64,000 bases of DNA, taken from contig NZ_CP011273.1 in NCBI RefSeq assembly GCF_001610895.1, positions 6,386,001 to 6,450,000 of the forward strand. Reading direction: 5' to 3'. Each line of letters opens with the position of its first letter. The stretch's first letter is position 1. The DNA is from Planctomyces sp. SH-PL62 (lineage in GTDB: Bacteria > Planctomycetota > Planctomycetia > Isosphaerales > Isosphaeraceae). The notes below the pieces were generated by a model that worked only from the letters and a program-made list of their open reading frames with translations, made no database searches and was not told where the DNA came from. The translations under genes and the position numbers were made by a program. This document shows positions 41,305 through 50,407 of the stretch, one piece after another.

Positions 41305-42873
41305 TCACCCCTCGGGGGCTCGGGCGTCCGAGCGCCTCCCGATCAGGAAGACGAGCGGGATCAGGGCGAGGGCCAGGACGCCGCAGGCGAGGAGGGCGTC
41401 GAGGTTCGCCAGGGCCTGGGCCTGCTCCTGGCGCAGGGCGTCCAGGGACTTGAGGGCGAGCAGCTCGGCGGCGGCGGGGTCGCCGGCCGCGGCCCCGTGC
41501 AGGAACCGGGCGGCCGATTGCCGGAGCCGCTCGCCGACGACCGGGTTCAGGGCGTCGAGGTGGGCCTCGGTCAGCCGGCTCAGGCGCACCTGGAGGCCCC
41601 GCTCCAGGAAGACGCCGACCAGGCAGAGGCCGAGGCTCGCCCCCAGGTTGCGGAACATGTTGTACACGACGGCGGCGTCGTTCCAGCGCTCCCTGGAGAT
41701 CCCGGCGAAGGCGCCGGAATTCACCGAGCTCAGGGTCAGGGACATCCCCGCGACGATCACCGCCCGGGGCCAGAGCACCTGGGACGGCGAGACCAGCAGG
41801 TTGCCGAACGACAGCCAGAGGGCGCCGCCGGCCAGGATCGCCAGCCCGAGCGCCGGGACGAGTCGGCCGCCCCGCCCGCCGGCCGTCTCCGCCAGCACCG
41901 GGACCAGCACCAGCAGCGACAGGGCGGCCGGGCCGGCCATCTCGGCCACGTTCCCCGCCGCGTATCCCATCAGGCCCGTGACCATCCTCGAAATCGTGCT
42001 CAGCGAGGCCAGATAGGCGCAGGTCGCCCCCGCCGCCAGCGCCGTGGAGGCCAGGAACCGCCGGTCGCGCAGGAGGTCCAGCCGGACCAGCGGGTCGGGC
42101 GTCCGCAGGCAGCGGACCCCGAACCCCCCCAGGCCGACGGCCGCCCCCGCGCTCAGCGCGACCACCGTCGGCGAGTCGAACCAGTCCCACACCTGGCCCT
42201 CGGTGAGGACGATCTCCAGGCAGGTCAGGCCGACGACGAGGAGGGCCGCCCCGGTCCAGTCGAACGGGGCGAGCTTCGCGGGGACCGACGTGTCCGGGGG
42301 GAGCCAGCGGACGCAGAACGCCAGCGCGAGGGTCCCGATCGGGACGCCGACGAGGAACATCGCGCGCCACGAGTAGGTCTCGGTCAGCCAGCCGCCGATC
42401 GGCGTGCCGAACGGGGGGCCGATCAGCAGCGCGACGCTGAAGGCGGCCAGGGGGTCGATCCGGCCCGACGCCCGGGAGACGTCCGCCAGCGAGGCCTGGG
42501 CGAGCGGCACCAGGATGCCGCCCGACGCCCCCTGGAGCACCCGCCACGCGACCAGCTGCGCCAGGGAGTCGGCCGTGCCGCACAGCGCGGTGGCCAACGT
42601 GAACGTCCCGATGCACGCCAGGCAGGCCCGGCGGCGGCCGATCAGTCCGGCCAGGCGGGCCGCGAGCGGCGCCCCCACGATGTTGGCCGCCACGTATGCG
42701 TTCACCGCCCACACCGCGTATCGCTGGGCCGCCCCGACCCCGCCGGCGATGTGCCGCGTGGCCGCCACCGGCACGCTGACGTAGAGGACCGCGATCAGGG
42801 TCATCCCCGCCAGGACGAGCCCGGCCGCCACGTCGCGCCGGTGCGGCGGCCGGGGCCGGCCCGGTGCGGTCAC
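41305..42873 (-). CDS. DHA2-family MFS efflux pump (EmrB-like)
   Basis: The 522-residue protein is predicted to have 14 membrane spans and export drugs or other hydrophobic compounds by proton antiport. Family blocks are WAVNAYVAANIVGAPLAARL (span 2), GRRRACLACIGTFTLA, WRVLQGASGGILVPLAQA and GPPFGTPIGGWLTETYSWRAMF. The start GTG (42871-42873) overlaps the stop of the upstream membrane-fusion gene in GTGA, showing translational coupling. No outer-membrane TolC partner is in the window. No regulator is nearby. Confidence 0.87.
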   Translation of the reverse strand: MTAPGRPRPPHRRDVAAGLVLAGMTLIAVLYVSVPVAATRHIAGGVGAAQRYAVWAVNAYVAANIVGAPLAARLAGLIGRRRACLACIGTFTLATALCGTADSLAQLVAWRVLQGASGGILVPLAQASLADVSRASGRIDPLAAFSVALLIGPPFGTPIGGWLTETYSWRAMFLVGVPIGTLALAFCVRWLPPDTSVPAKLAPFDWTGAALLVVGLTCLEIVLTEGQVWDWFDSPTVVALSAGAAVGLGGFGVRCLRTPDPLVRLDLLRDRRFLASTALAAGATCAYLASLSTISRMVTGLMGYAAGNVAEMAGPAALSLLVLVPVLAETAGGRGGRLVPALGLAILAGGALWLSFGNLLVSPSQVLWPRAVIVAGMSLTLSSVNSGAFAGISRERWNDAAVVYNMFRNLGASLGLCLVGVFLERGLQVRLSRLTEAHLDALNPVVGERLRQSAARFLHGAAAGDPAAAELLALKSLDALRQEQAQALANLDALLACGVLALALIPLVFLIGRRSDARAPEG

Positions 42874-44363
42874 AGGCCGCCGCCCGTCCGGAGCCGCGCC
42901 CCGGCGTCGGGGCCGGTCGGGGCCTCCCGGACCCGGACGACCGGGACGACGGACAGCCCGGCGGCCAGCGGCGCCTGCCGGGGGTCCAGGTCCACCAGCT
43001 CGACCCGGACCGTCAGGCGCTGGACCACCTTCACGAAGTTCCCGGTCGCGTTCTCCGGCGGCAGCACCGCCAGGGCCGCCCCGGTCCCGGGGGCGAACCC
43101 GCTCACCCGGCCGCGGAACGGCCGGCCCGGGTAGGCGTCCACCCACAGGTCGACCGGGTGGCCGATCCGGATCCGGGAGAGCTGGGTCTCCTTGAAGTGG
43201 CAGTCGACCCAGATCTGGTCGAGCGACCGGACGGCCATCATCCGCTCGCCGACCACCACGTGATTGCCCGGGTTGACGTTCCGCCGCGCGATCACGCCGT
43301 CGATCTCGGCCCGGATCTCGCAGTAGCCCAGGTCCAGCTCGGCCAGGGCCAGGGTGCGGCGGGCCTCTTCCAGCTTGGCCTGGGCCTGCTTGACGGCCGG
43401 GGCCTCCGGCAGCAGCCCGGCGAAGATCTTGTCGACGTCCCCCTGGGCGTCGTGCTTGCGGAACTCCTCCAGGAACTCGGCCGGCGTGGCCTCGTGGGAC
43501 GCCAGCGGCAGGCCGAGCCGGGCCATCGTCTGGATCAGGTCGGCCAGCGCCCGGCGGACCCCGGAGAACGTCTGGTTCAGGTCGGCCGGCACGTCCTGGA
43601 GGCCCCCGCCCTCGGGCGCGTCGGGGGGCAGCCCCAGCCCCACGCGCAACTCCCGCACCTGCTCGGCGGCCTGGAGCACCTGCGCCTCGGCCACCTTGAT
43701 CTGGGCCGTGGCGGCGTCGTACTCCGATCGCGAGGCCGCGTTCCGGATCATCAACTGCTCGGTCCGGCCGAACTCGACCCGCGCCAGGTCCCGGGTCGCC
43801 TCCCGGCTTCGGAGGGCCGCCACCTGCGAACGCAGCTCGGCGGCCCGGTTGTCCACCCCCTCCATCGCCGATTGCAGCTCCCAGCGCTGGGCGCGGGCCA
43901 GGGCCATCGCCCCCCGGACCTCGCTCTCGGCCGCCCGCAGGTCGGCCTCGGCCGCCCCCACCCGAGACCGCTCCAGGTCCACCCTCGCCTGGTACGGCTC
44001 CCGGTCCAGCTCGGCCAGGAGGTCTCCCTTGCCGACCCGGTCGTTGTCGTCGACCAGCACCCGGACGACCTGCCCCTGCACCCGAGGGCCGACCAGCGTG
44101 ACGTGGCCGTCAACATAGGCGTCGTCGGTCGACACGGTGGTGGCCCACTCCACCGCCCGGGGCCACGCCCACCACGCGCCGACCGCGAGCGCCGGCAGCG
44201 CCGCCGCGAGCCAGAACACGCGCTCGCGGCGCCACGGCCATCGGTGCGGCGGCCCCGCGTCCTCCTCCGACGCCGAGACCTCGCCCCGATCGTCCTCGAC
44301 GGCGGTCTGGGCCGAGTCGGACGCTTCATCCCCGTCCGCCGGCCTCGGCTGGTCCTGGCTCAA
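42870..44363 (-). CDS. HlyD/EmrA-type membrane fusion protein
   Basis: The 497-residue protein has one membrane span (about residues 47-66, after RRERVFW). The lipoyl halves are TDDAYVDGHVTLVGPRVQGQV and YCEIRAEIDGVIARRNVNPGNHV, a long alpha-hairpin of about 190 residues lies between them, and a beta-barrel follows (VDCHFKETQLSRIRIGHPVDL). It should bridge the DHA2 pump to an outer-membrane channel. The start is probably the TTG at 44361-44363, with GGAGAGG about nine bases upstream. No earlier in-frame start has a ribosome-binding site. The hairpin is longer than in E. coli EmrA because of an insertion that includes LQDVPADLNQTFSGVRRALA. Confidence 0.85.
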   Translation of the reverse strand: MSQDQPRPADGDEASDSAQTAVEDDRGEVSASEEDAGPPHRWPWRRERVFWLAAALPALAVGAWWAWPRAVEWATTVSTDDAYVDGHVTLVGPRVQGQVVRVLVDDNDRVGKGDLLAELDREPYQARVDLERSRVGAAEADLRAAESEVRGAMALARAQRWELQSAMEGVDNRAAELRSQVAALRSREATRDLARVEFGRTEQLMIRNAASRSEYDAATAQIKVAEAQVLQAAEQVRELRVGLGLPPDAPEGGGLQDVPADLNQTFSGVRRALADLIQTMARLGLPLASHEATPAEFLEEFRKHDAQGDVDKIFAGLLPEAPAVKQAQAKLEEARRTLALAELDLGYCEIRAEIDGVIARRNVNPGNHVVVGERMMAVRSLDQIWVDCHFKETQLSRIRIGHPVDLWVDAYPGRPFRGRVSGFAPGTGAALAVLPPENATGNFVKVVQRLTVRVELVDLDPRQAPLAAGLSVVPVVRVREAPTGPDAGARLRTGGGL

Positions 44364-44575
44364 GCCTCGTTCCTCTCCGTCAAGATGACGAACTCGCGGA
44401 CCGGCCCGCCCGCGCGCTCGGGGGATCGCTTCGAGGAAGCCATGCAAGCGAGGCGCCGGGGTGTGTCCCGATCGGAGGTCGCCGCAGCTCGGTCGAAGAG
44501 TGCTATCGTATTCTATCAACGGTGGGCAAGACCCCGAGCCCTCGACCAAGCTTCCCCTATGGATTCACCCCCTTG

Positions 44576-45226
44576 ATGGACCTTGAGAGTTTGACCCGCT
44601 CCCTCGAAGCCGACTTCGCCCGCCTGGCCCCGAAGGGGGACGCCGGCCACGACGTGCACCATGCGCGTCGGGTGCGCGACAACGCCTTCCGGATCGCCGA
44701 CCGCGAAGGGGGCGACCGCGCGGTGCTGCTGGCGGCGGCCTATCTCCACGACCTGGTCAGCCCGCCGAAGGACTCGCCCGACCGGAGCCGGGCCTCGGCG
44801 CTCTCGGCGGAGGCGGCCGCGCCGGTGCTCCGCGGGCTGGGCTTCGACGAGGATCGGGTCGCGGCGACGCAACATGCGATCCACGCCCACAGCTTCTCGG
44901 CCGGGGTCGAGACCACGACCCTCGAAGCCAGGATCCTCCAGGACGCCGACCGCCTGGAGGCGCTGGGGGCCATCGGCGTGGCGCGGACGTTCTACACCGC
45001 CGGACTGATGAACTCGGCGATGTTCGACGCCGACGACCCCTTCGCCGCCGACCGCCCGCTCGACGATCGCCGCTTCGCCCTCGACCACTTCGCCGCCAAG
45101 CTGCTGAAGCTCCCGGCCACGATGAAGACCGCCGCCGGCCGCGCGCTGGCCGAGGAACGCCTCGGCGTCATGCGCGCCTTCCTCGACGCCGTCGCCGCCG
45201 AGTTGGGCGTCGCGCCGGTCTGGTGA
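44576..45226 (+). CDS. HD-domain phosphohydrolase (YedJ-like)
   Basis: The 216-residue protein has the metal-binding set of the HD superfamily: H25 in GHDVHHARRV, H58/D59 in AAYLHDLV, a histidine in QHAIHAHSFS and D in ILQDADRLEALGAIGVARTF. This is the layout of YedJ-like hydrolases, which hydrolyse phosphate esters and possibly nucleotides. ATG 44576 gives the expected length. No partner gene is adjacent. It diverges from the HlyD gene. Confidence 0.85.
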   Translation: MDLESLTRSLEADFARLAPKGDAGHDVHHARRVRDNAFRIADREGGDRAVLLAAAYLHDLVSPPKDSPDRSRASALSAEAAAPVLRGLGFDEDRVAATQHAIHAHSFSAGVETTTLEARILQDADRLEALGAIGVARTFYTAGLMNSAMFDADDPFAADRPLDDRRFALDHFAAKLLKLPATMKTAAGRALAEERLGVMRAFLDAVAAELGVAPVW

Positions 45227-45238
45227 GCGGGCCGACGC

Positions 45239-46363
45239 TCACGGCTTCGCCGCGATCGGCTTGCTGGTGAGGAGGCCGACGCCGCGGCCGCCGACGGGGC
45301 CCGGGCCCCCCGGGACGGCGCCGTAGAACATGTAGAACGTCTCATTCGTCGGGTTGTAGACGAGCGAGATCTTGTGGGCGTGCTGCCGGTCGAGCCCGCC
45401 GGGGTGGCCGCCGGCCTTGTAGAGCGGCTCGGGATGGGCGGTCCAGTGGACGAGGTCGCGGGAGAAGGCCGCCATGATGTGCGCCGCCCCCTTGCCGACG
45501 CCGAAGTAGAACATCACCCAGTGGTCGCCGTCGCGGAAGACCTTGCCGTCGGAGCAGAACTCGGCGTCGTAGCCGTCGGGGCGGTTGCGGACGATGGGGT
45601 TGGCGGGATACCGCATCCAGTCGAGCAGGTTCGTGGAGAAGGCGACCCCCATCTGCTCCTTGCCCCCGTCGGCGGCGTTGTAGAAGTTGAAGAACCGGCC
45701 CTGGTGCTCGACGAGCCAGGGTTGATAGATGCAGCTCTGCTCCCAGGCGGCGCGGTCGGCGTCGAACACCGAGAGGATCGGCTCCTCGCGGGCGCGGTTC
45801 CAGCTCAGGCCGTCGGCGCTGGAGGCGACCCCCTCGTAGCCGGGTCGCAGCTCATACCCCCCCTGCCTCGGGTACGCGCCGTAGAGCGTCCAGAACAGGC
45901 CGTCGCGCTTCTTCAGGACGCGCGGGGACTTGACGTCGTACGACTCGTACAGGAACGCGCCGAGGCAGCGCCCGCCGTGGTCGAACTGGCCCTCGGGGCC
46001 GTACCCCATCGCCAGGCGGTAGTCGCCCCAGTGGACGAGGTCGCGGCTCTCGGCCACGAACGACTGATAGCCCTTGCCGTCGAAGCCGATGAAGCTCAGG
46101 TAGTAGCGGTCGTCGCCGGGGATCTGATAGACGGTCGGCACGTCGGTCCCCAGGAGGTCCGGGAAGCCCTCGATCGCCGGCCGGGGCGGGACGACGTGCT
46201 CCGGCCAGTAGTGCCAGCCCCGGTAGGGGGCGGACCAGCGGTCGAGCGTCTCGGCGTCGATCGTCGCGCCGGGGTCGTGGGCGCGGGCCGGGCCGGCCGA
46301 CGCCAGGCCGAGCAGCAGGGCCAGGGAAAGGAGCGTCCTGGACCCGGATCGTCTGATGCACAT
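45239..46363 (-). CDS. Secreted GH43/GH32-like five-bladed beta-propeller protein
   Basis: The 374-residue product has a signal peptide (MCIRRSGSRTLLSLALLLGL, cleavage near ARA). The body is made of propeller-blade repeats with aromatic/Asp turns: YYLSFIGFDGKGYQSFVAES, RDLVHWGDYRLAMGYG, RDGLFWTLYGAYP, SCIYQPWLVEHQGRFFNFYNA, NLLDWMRYPANPIV and GDHWVMFYFGVGKG. The form is that of clan GH-F/J enzymes acting on arabinan, xylan or fructan. I cannot identify the three catalytic carboxylates with certainty, so an enzymatic role is likely but not certain. It converges with the HD gene, with 12 bases between. Confidence 0.72.
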   Translation of the reverse strand: MCIRRSGSRTLLSLALLLGLASAGPARAHDPGATIDAETLDRWSAPYRGWHYWPEHVVPPRPAIEGFPDLLGTDVPTVYQIPGDDRYYLSFIGFDGKGYQSFVAESRDLVHWGDYRLAMGYGPEGQFDHGGRCLGAFLYESYDVKSPRVLKKRDGLFWTLYGAYPRQGGYELRPGYEGVASSADGLSWNRAREEPILSVFDADRAAWEQSCIYQPWLVEHQGRFFNFYNAADGGKEQMGVAFSTNLLDWMRYPANPIVRNRPDGYDAEFCSDGKVFRDGDHWVMFYFGVGKGAAHIMAAFSRDLVHWTAHPEPLYKAGGHPGGLDRQHAHKISLVYNPTNETFYMFYGAVPGGPGPVGGRGVGLLTSKPIAAKP

Positions 46364-46447
46364 CGCGCGGGGTTCTCGAAAGGAAGGGGTCGGGGGAAGG
46401 GCCGCGGGCGTCGCGCCCCGTCCCTCTTGTACAGCGCCGAGGGACGG

Positions 46448-47653
46448 ATGACGAGTCGTCGTGCCGACGAGCCCAGTGGCGGATTCGCCACGGCTATGGG
46501 ACGATCGGGCGTCCGCGAGGCCGGGCGATCGGCGGGCCGCCGCCTCGTCATCGGGCCTCGCGCCCTGTTCCTGGATGAGGACGTGATCCCCTTGGCCTGG
46601 CGATTCTGGGATTCGGTGTCGAACAAGCGGGCCTTCCTGGCGCGAGGGCTGGCGGCGGTCGGGGCGACGCGGGCGTTCGAAGCCGCCCGCGAGGCCGGCG
46701 GGCGGGCGGTCGTCGTCCTGACGTACCATCGGATCGCCGAGCCGGGGGCGTCGAACCCCTATTACGACCCGGTCGTCTCGGCCACCCCCGAGGGCTTCCG
46801 CGCCCAGATGGAGATGGTCCGGCAGCGGTTCCAGGTCGTCGGGCCGGAAGACCTGATCGAGAGCGGCGGGAGCGACCGCCGCCCCCGCGCGGTCGTGACC
46901 TTCGACGACGGCTATCGCGACAACCACGACGTCGCGCTGCCGATCCTCCAGGAACTCGGCGTCCCCGCCGCGTTCTTCATCCCGACCGACTTCCTCGAAC
47001 GACCCAGGCTGCCGTGGTGGGACCACGTCGCGTACGCGGTGAAGTCGACGAGCCGCGCCCGGTTCGCCGTCGAACGGACGCCCGAAGACGCGACGCCGAT
47101 CGCGATCGAACCGGGCGTCGACCGCCCGAAGGCCCTGATGACGCTGATCCGCGCGGTGCTCGACGGCCAGGTCCCCGACCAGGACTGGTTCCTCGGCCGC
47201 TTGGAGGAGCGGGCGGAGGTCGAGGTCGACTCGCGGACGCTGGGCCGGGGGCTGTTCCTGTCGTGGGAGCACCTGGCGAAGATCGCCGACCTGGGCCACG
47301 CGATCGGCTCGCACTCGCACCGCCACGTCCCCCTCGGCACGCTCGACGACCGGACGTCGCGCCGCGACCTGGCGCTCTCGCGGACGATCCTGGAAGCGGC
47401 CTTGAAGCGGCCCGTGCGGACGATCGCCTACCCCTACGGCTGGCCCGGAGCGGTCGACGATCGGACCTATCGCCTGGCCGCCGACGCCGGCTATCGCGCC
47501 GGATTCACCGCGATCGAGGGGATCGCCCGCCCCGACGCCCCCGACTTCAACCCCCTGGCGATCCGCCGCCTGACCGTCGGCGGCGGCGACACCCCCGCCC
47601 TCCTTCGCACCCGCGCCGCCCTCTGGGGCGCGCTGGGGAGGTCGTGGCTGTAG
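46448..47653 (+). CDS. Polysaccharide deacetylase (NodB family)
   Basis: The 401-residue enzyme should remove N- or O-acetyl groups from a glycan. Motifs: VVLTYHRIAEPG, VVTFDDGYRDNHDVALPIL (catalytic base and metal aspartates), FFIPTDFLERPRLPWWDHV, IGSHSHRHVPLG (metal histidines) and TIAYPYGWPGAVD. An N-terminal stretch of about 90 residues precedes the domain and lacks a clear signal peptide, so it is probably cytosolic or uses a non-classical route. GAGGGACGG precedes ATG 46448. The domain order (YHR... to YPYG) is that of exopolysaccharide-cluster deacetylases. Confidence 0.88.
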   Translation: MTSRRADEPSGGFATAMGRSGVREAGRSAGRRLVIGPRALFLDEDVIPLAWRFWDSVSNKRAFLARGLAAVGATRAFEAAREAGGRAVVVLTYHRIAEPGASNPYYDPVVSATPEGFRAQMEMVRQRFQVVGPEDLIESGGSDRRPRAVVTFDDGYRDNHDVALPILQELGVPAAFFIPTDFLERPRLPWWDHVAYAVKSTSRARFAVERTPEDATPIAIEPGVDRPKALMTLIRAVLDGQVPDQDWFLGRLEERAEVEVDSRTLGRGLFLSWEHLAKIADLGHAIGSHSHRHVPLGTLDDRTSRRDLALSRTILEAALKRPVRTIAYPYGWPGAVDDRTYRLAADAGYRAGFTAIEGIARPDAPDFNPLAIRRLTVGGGDTPALLRTRAALWGALGRSWL

Positions 47654-47670
47654 CCGGGGAGGGCTGGGCG

Positions 47671-48522
47671 TCAGGTCAGCGTCAGGAGGACGAGTTCGGG
47701 GCGGCAGGAGAAGCGGACGGGGGGGCCGCTGGTGCCGACGCCTCGGCCGACGAAGACGGGGTAGGCCGGGCCCCGCACCAGCCCGCCGGTGTACTTCCGG
47801 CCGAACCGGGAAGGGACCACCATCGCCCCGACGCCGGGGACGACCACCTGGCCGCCGTGGGTGTGGCCGCTGATCATCAGGCCGATGCGGGGGTCGCGCT
47901 GGTACTCGGCGACGTCGGGGTTGTGCGACAACAGGACGACCGCGTCGTCCTCGTGGGCGTCTTCCAGCGCCCGAGGGAGGCTCTGTTCGTCGGTCCAGAG
48001 ATCGCCCACGCCGGCCAGGCGCAGGCGGTCGCCGCGACGCCGCAGCCAGACGCCCCGGTTGTCCACCAGTTCCAGGCCCGCGCGGTCCAGCCCGGCCCGA
48101 GACTCGCTCGCGCTCTCCCAGTTGTCGTGATTGCCCAGCACCGCGAACCGGCCCAGCGGGGCGCGCAGCCTCGCCATCTCGGCGCAGATCGGGGCGATGT
48201 ACTCCGGGCTCTTGGAGACGTAGTCGCCCCCCAGCAGGATCAGGTCGGGCCGCAGGGCGTTGGTCCGGTCGATCACGCCGCGGAGGTAGTCGAGCCCGAC
48301 GTAAGGCCCGTGGTGCAGGTCGCTGAGGAACGCGACCGAGAGCCCCCGGAACGACTCGGGGAGGTTCGGCAGGGGGATCGTCCGGCGCGTGAGCCGGCAC
48401 CACCTGGCCTCCAGCAGCGGGTACGAGCCGACGGCGACCGTGGCGGCCGTCCCCCCGATCGCCACTCGCTTCCAGAACCGGCGGCGGCTCATCCGATCGT
48501 CCGTCTTCGGCCCGTCGACCAT
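47671..48522 (-). CDS. Tat-exported metallophosphoesterase (YaeI-like)
   Basis: The 283-residue protein has all five metallophosphoesterase motifs: FLSDLHHG, LLGGDYV, VLGNHDNW, LLSHNPD and ISGHTHGGQV. A Tat-type leader (MSRRRFWKRVAIGGTAATVA, residues 11-30) precedes them, so it is exported folded. The dimetal site acts on phosphodiesters. Relatives include YaeI and UDP-diacylglucosamine hydrolases. The start ATG 48522 follows GGAGGGCG by eight bases. It converges with the deacetylase gene. Confidence 0.87.
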   Translation of the reverse strand: MVDGPKTDDRMSRRRFWKRVAIGGTAATVAVGSYPLLEARWCRLTRRTIPLPNLPESFRGLSVAFLSDLHHGPYVGLDYLRGVIDRTNALRPDLILLGGDYVSKSPEYIAPICAEMARLRAPLGRFAVLGNHDNWESASESRAGLDRAGLELVDNRGVWLRRRGDRLRLAGVGDLWTDEQSLPRALEDAHEDDAVVLLSHNPDVAEYQRDPRIGLMISGHTHGGQVVVPGVGAMVVPSRFGRKYTGGLVRGPAYPVFVGRGVGTSGPPVRFSCRPELVLLTLT

Positions 48523-48734
48523 GCGCCCGCGCCCTCCTGAATGCGTGAAGGAATTCGTCCTCCGGGACGACGCCTCATTGTTTCCAAAGGTCCCCAGGCG
48601 GCAAGGGGGGTTTCCGGAACGCGACGCCGCGCCTTGAGACGGGAGGCCGTCGGCCTTACAATTCAAGTCGGCGGCGGGGACGGCGCGGAGCGTCTCCGTC
48701 GGGCGGGGTTACTTGGTCGCGGGGGAGGTACGCC

Positions 48735-49643
48735 ATGAGCCTGAAAACGAGCACAAGCCCGGAGGACGGACCTGTGACGACCGAATCGGGCCTGGACGCG
48801 GACCTGATCGCGCGGCGGGACGCCTTGATCGACACGATCCGAAGCTACGGCCGGGTGGCGGTCGCCTACAGCGGCGGCGTCGACAGCGCGGTGGTCGCCC
48901 GCGCGGCCTACGAGGCCCTGGGCGACGCGGCGATCGCGGTCACGGCCGTCTCCGAGAGCCTGGCCTCCGGCGAGCTGGAAGAGGCCCAGGCGCTGGCGAA
49001 GCGGATCGGCATCCGGCATCGGGCGATCCACACCAAGGAATTCGCCGACCCGAACTACCTCCGCAACAACCCCGACCGCTGCTACTTCTGCAAGAGCGAG
49101 TTGTACGGCCGCCTCTCCAGCCTGATGGACCAGTTCGAGGTCGATGCCATCGCCTCGGGCGCGAACCTGGACGACCGGGGGGACCACCGGCCGGGCATGC
49201 GCGCCGCCGGCGAGAAGGGGGTGCGGCATCCGCTCCAGGAATGCGGCCTGGGCAAGGCCGACGTCCGCGCCCTGGCCCAGTCCTGGGGGCTCCCCGTCTG
49301 GGACAAGCCCGCCGCCCCCTGCCTCTCCAGCCGGATCGCCTACGGCGAGGAAGTCTCCCCGGAGCGGGTCCGGATGGTCGACCAGGCCGAGTCCTGGCTC
49401 CGCGCCCGGGGCCTCCGGCTGCTGCGCGTCCGCTACCACAAGGGCGACATGGCCCGGGTGGAGGTCGCGCCCGAGGAGTTCCCGAAGTTGACGTCCGACC
49501 CGGTCCGATCCGAGCTGACGGCCGCCTTCCGCGGCTTCGGCTTCAAGTTCGTGGCCCTGGATCTGGACGGCTTCCGCTCGGGGAGCCTCAACGACCTGAT
49601 CCCTCTCGAACAACTCCTGAAGCCCCGCGCGACCGGCGGCTGA
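48735..49643 (+). CDS. larE: ATP-dependent sacrificial sulfur transferase LarE
   Basis: LarE inserts sulfur into the nickel-pincer nucleotide cofactor of lactate racemase. The 302-residue protein has a PP-loop AYSGGVDSAVVARAA (44-58), the RCYFCKSELY block (C116 and C119), ASGANLDDRGDHRPG and APCLSSRIAYGE (C196). In the Lactobacillus enzyme only the last cysteine is the sacrificial donor. Versions with the CxxC pair plus this cysteine are thought to bind a [4Fe-4S] cluster. The set here has all three. larA, larB and larC are not in the window, so partners must lie elsewhere or the protein serves another sulfur-transfer job. Confidence 0.88.
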   Translation: MSLKTSTSPEDGPVTTESGLDADLIARRDALIDTIRSYGRVAVAYSGGVDSAVVARAAYEALGDAAIAVTAVSESLASGELEEAQALAKRIGIRHRAIHTKEFADPNYLRNNPDRCYFCKSELYGRLSSLMDQFEVDAIASGANLDDRGDHRPGMRAAGEKGVRHPLQECGLGKADVRALAQSWGLPVWDKPAAPCLSSRIAYGEEVSPERVRMVDQAESWLRARGLRLLRVRYHKGDMARVEVAPEEFPKLTSDPVRSELTAAFRGFGFKFVALDLDGFRSGSLNDLIPLEQLLKPRATGG

Positions 49644-49758
49644 GCCGTCGCGACAGGGCGCCGGACTGGGCTCACATCACGTCGTTCGTCCGATCAAATC
49701 TGTTTTCGTCGGCGGAATTCCGCCGCCTCGAACCGACCGGTTCGATGAGGGGGCGAGC

Positions 49759-50367
49759 ATGGCCTGGGTGACCTGCCGTTGCGGTGAGAAGCTGGAGGTG
49801 GACCGCGACGGCCCTGATCGAGTCGTCTGCCCGAGTTGCCAGGCGCGGATGCGCGTCCGGAGAACCGACCCGGCGGCCGCCCGGGACGGCCTGATCCGGT
49901 TCCATTGCCCGTGCGGGCGTCGGCTCAAGGTCCGCGCCGAGGACCGCCCGGAAGCCGGCCGCTGCCCGGACTGCGGCCAGGTCGTCCCGGTTCCGAACGT
50001 GGCCGCCAGGGCGTCGAGCGTCGGTGCGGGTGCGGCGATGGCGGCCGTCCCCAAGACCTCGAACGCGGGCGTCTCGAACGCCTCGTTCCGGGACGACGAG
50101 GGCCGCACCCAGGAGATGGACGCCGCCGACCTCGCCCGCCTCCAGCGCTGGGCGGCGCGGCACGGCGTCATGCCCGGCGACGAGCCGTCGGCACCGGTCC
50201 CCCCGCCGTCGCAGGCCGAAATCCCCTACTCCCCACCCCCCGCCCTTCGGGTGGAGGCGGGCCTCCGCATCTGCCCCAAATGCAAACGTCCCTTGCACAT
50301 GAGCGCCGTCGTCTGCCGCTCCTGCGGCGCGTCCACGCCCATGCCCAAGGCCCGGCCCAAGCCCTGA
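49759..50367 (+). CDS. Zinc-ribbon protein of unknown function
   Basis: Three or four zinc-ribbon modules are visible in 202 residues: [13 protein letters not shown] with [19 protein letters not shown] with RCPDCGQ, and CPKCKRPL with VCRSCG. The linker between modules is acidic/proline-rich. There is no signal peptide or membrane span, so it is cytosolic. Such modules in planctomycete proteins often precede kinase or membrane domains, but here they stand alone. The gene is 40 bases upstream of the serine dehydratase gene and may be co-transcribed, although no functional link is known. Confidence 0.75.
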   Translation: MAWVTCRCGEKLEVDRDGPDRVVCPSCQARMRVRRTDPAAARDGLIRFHCPCGRRLKVRAEDRPEAGRCPDCGQVVPVPNVAARASSVGAGAAMAAVPKTSNAGVSNASFRDDEGRTQEMDAADLARLQRWAARHGVMPGDEPSAPVPPPSQAEIPYSPPPALRVEAGLRICPKCKRPLHMSAVVCRSCGASTPMPKARPKP

Positions 50368-50407
50368 ACCGTCGATCGGCGGGGCGTCGTCTCGGAGGGC
50401 TTTCGGG

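Noticed and set aside
45239-48403. A single 1054-codon minus-strand frame covering the GH43-like gene and the deacetylase region
   Set aside because: Only the last 374 codons show protein character and a signal peptide. The upstream part is antisense to the NodB-type deacetylase gene.
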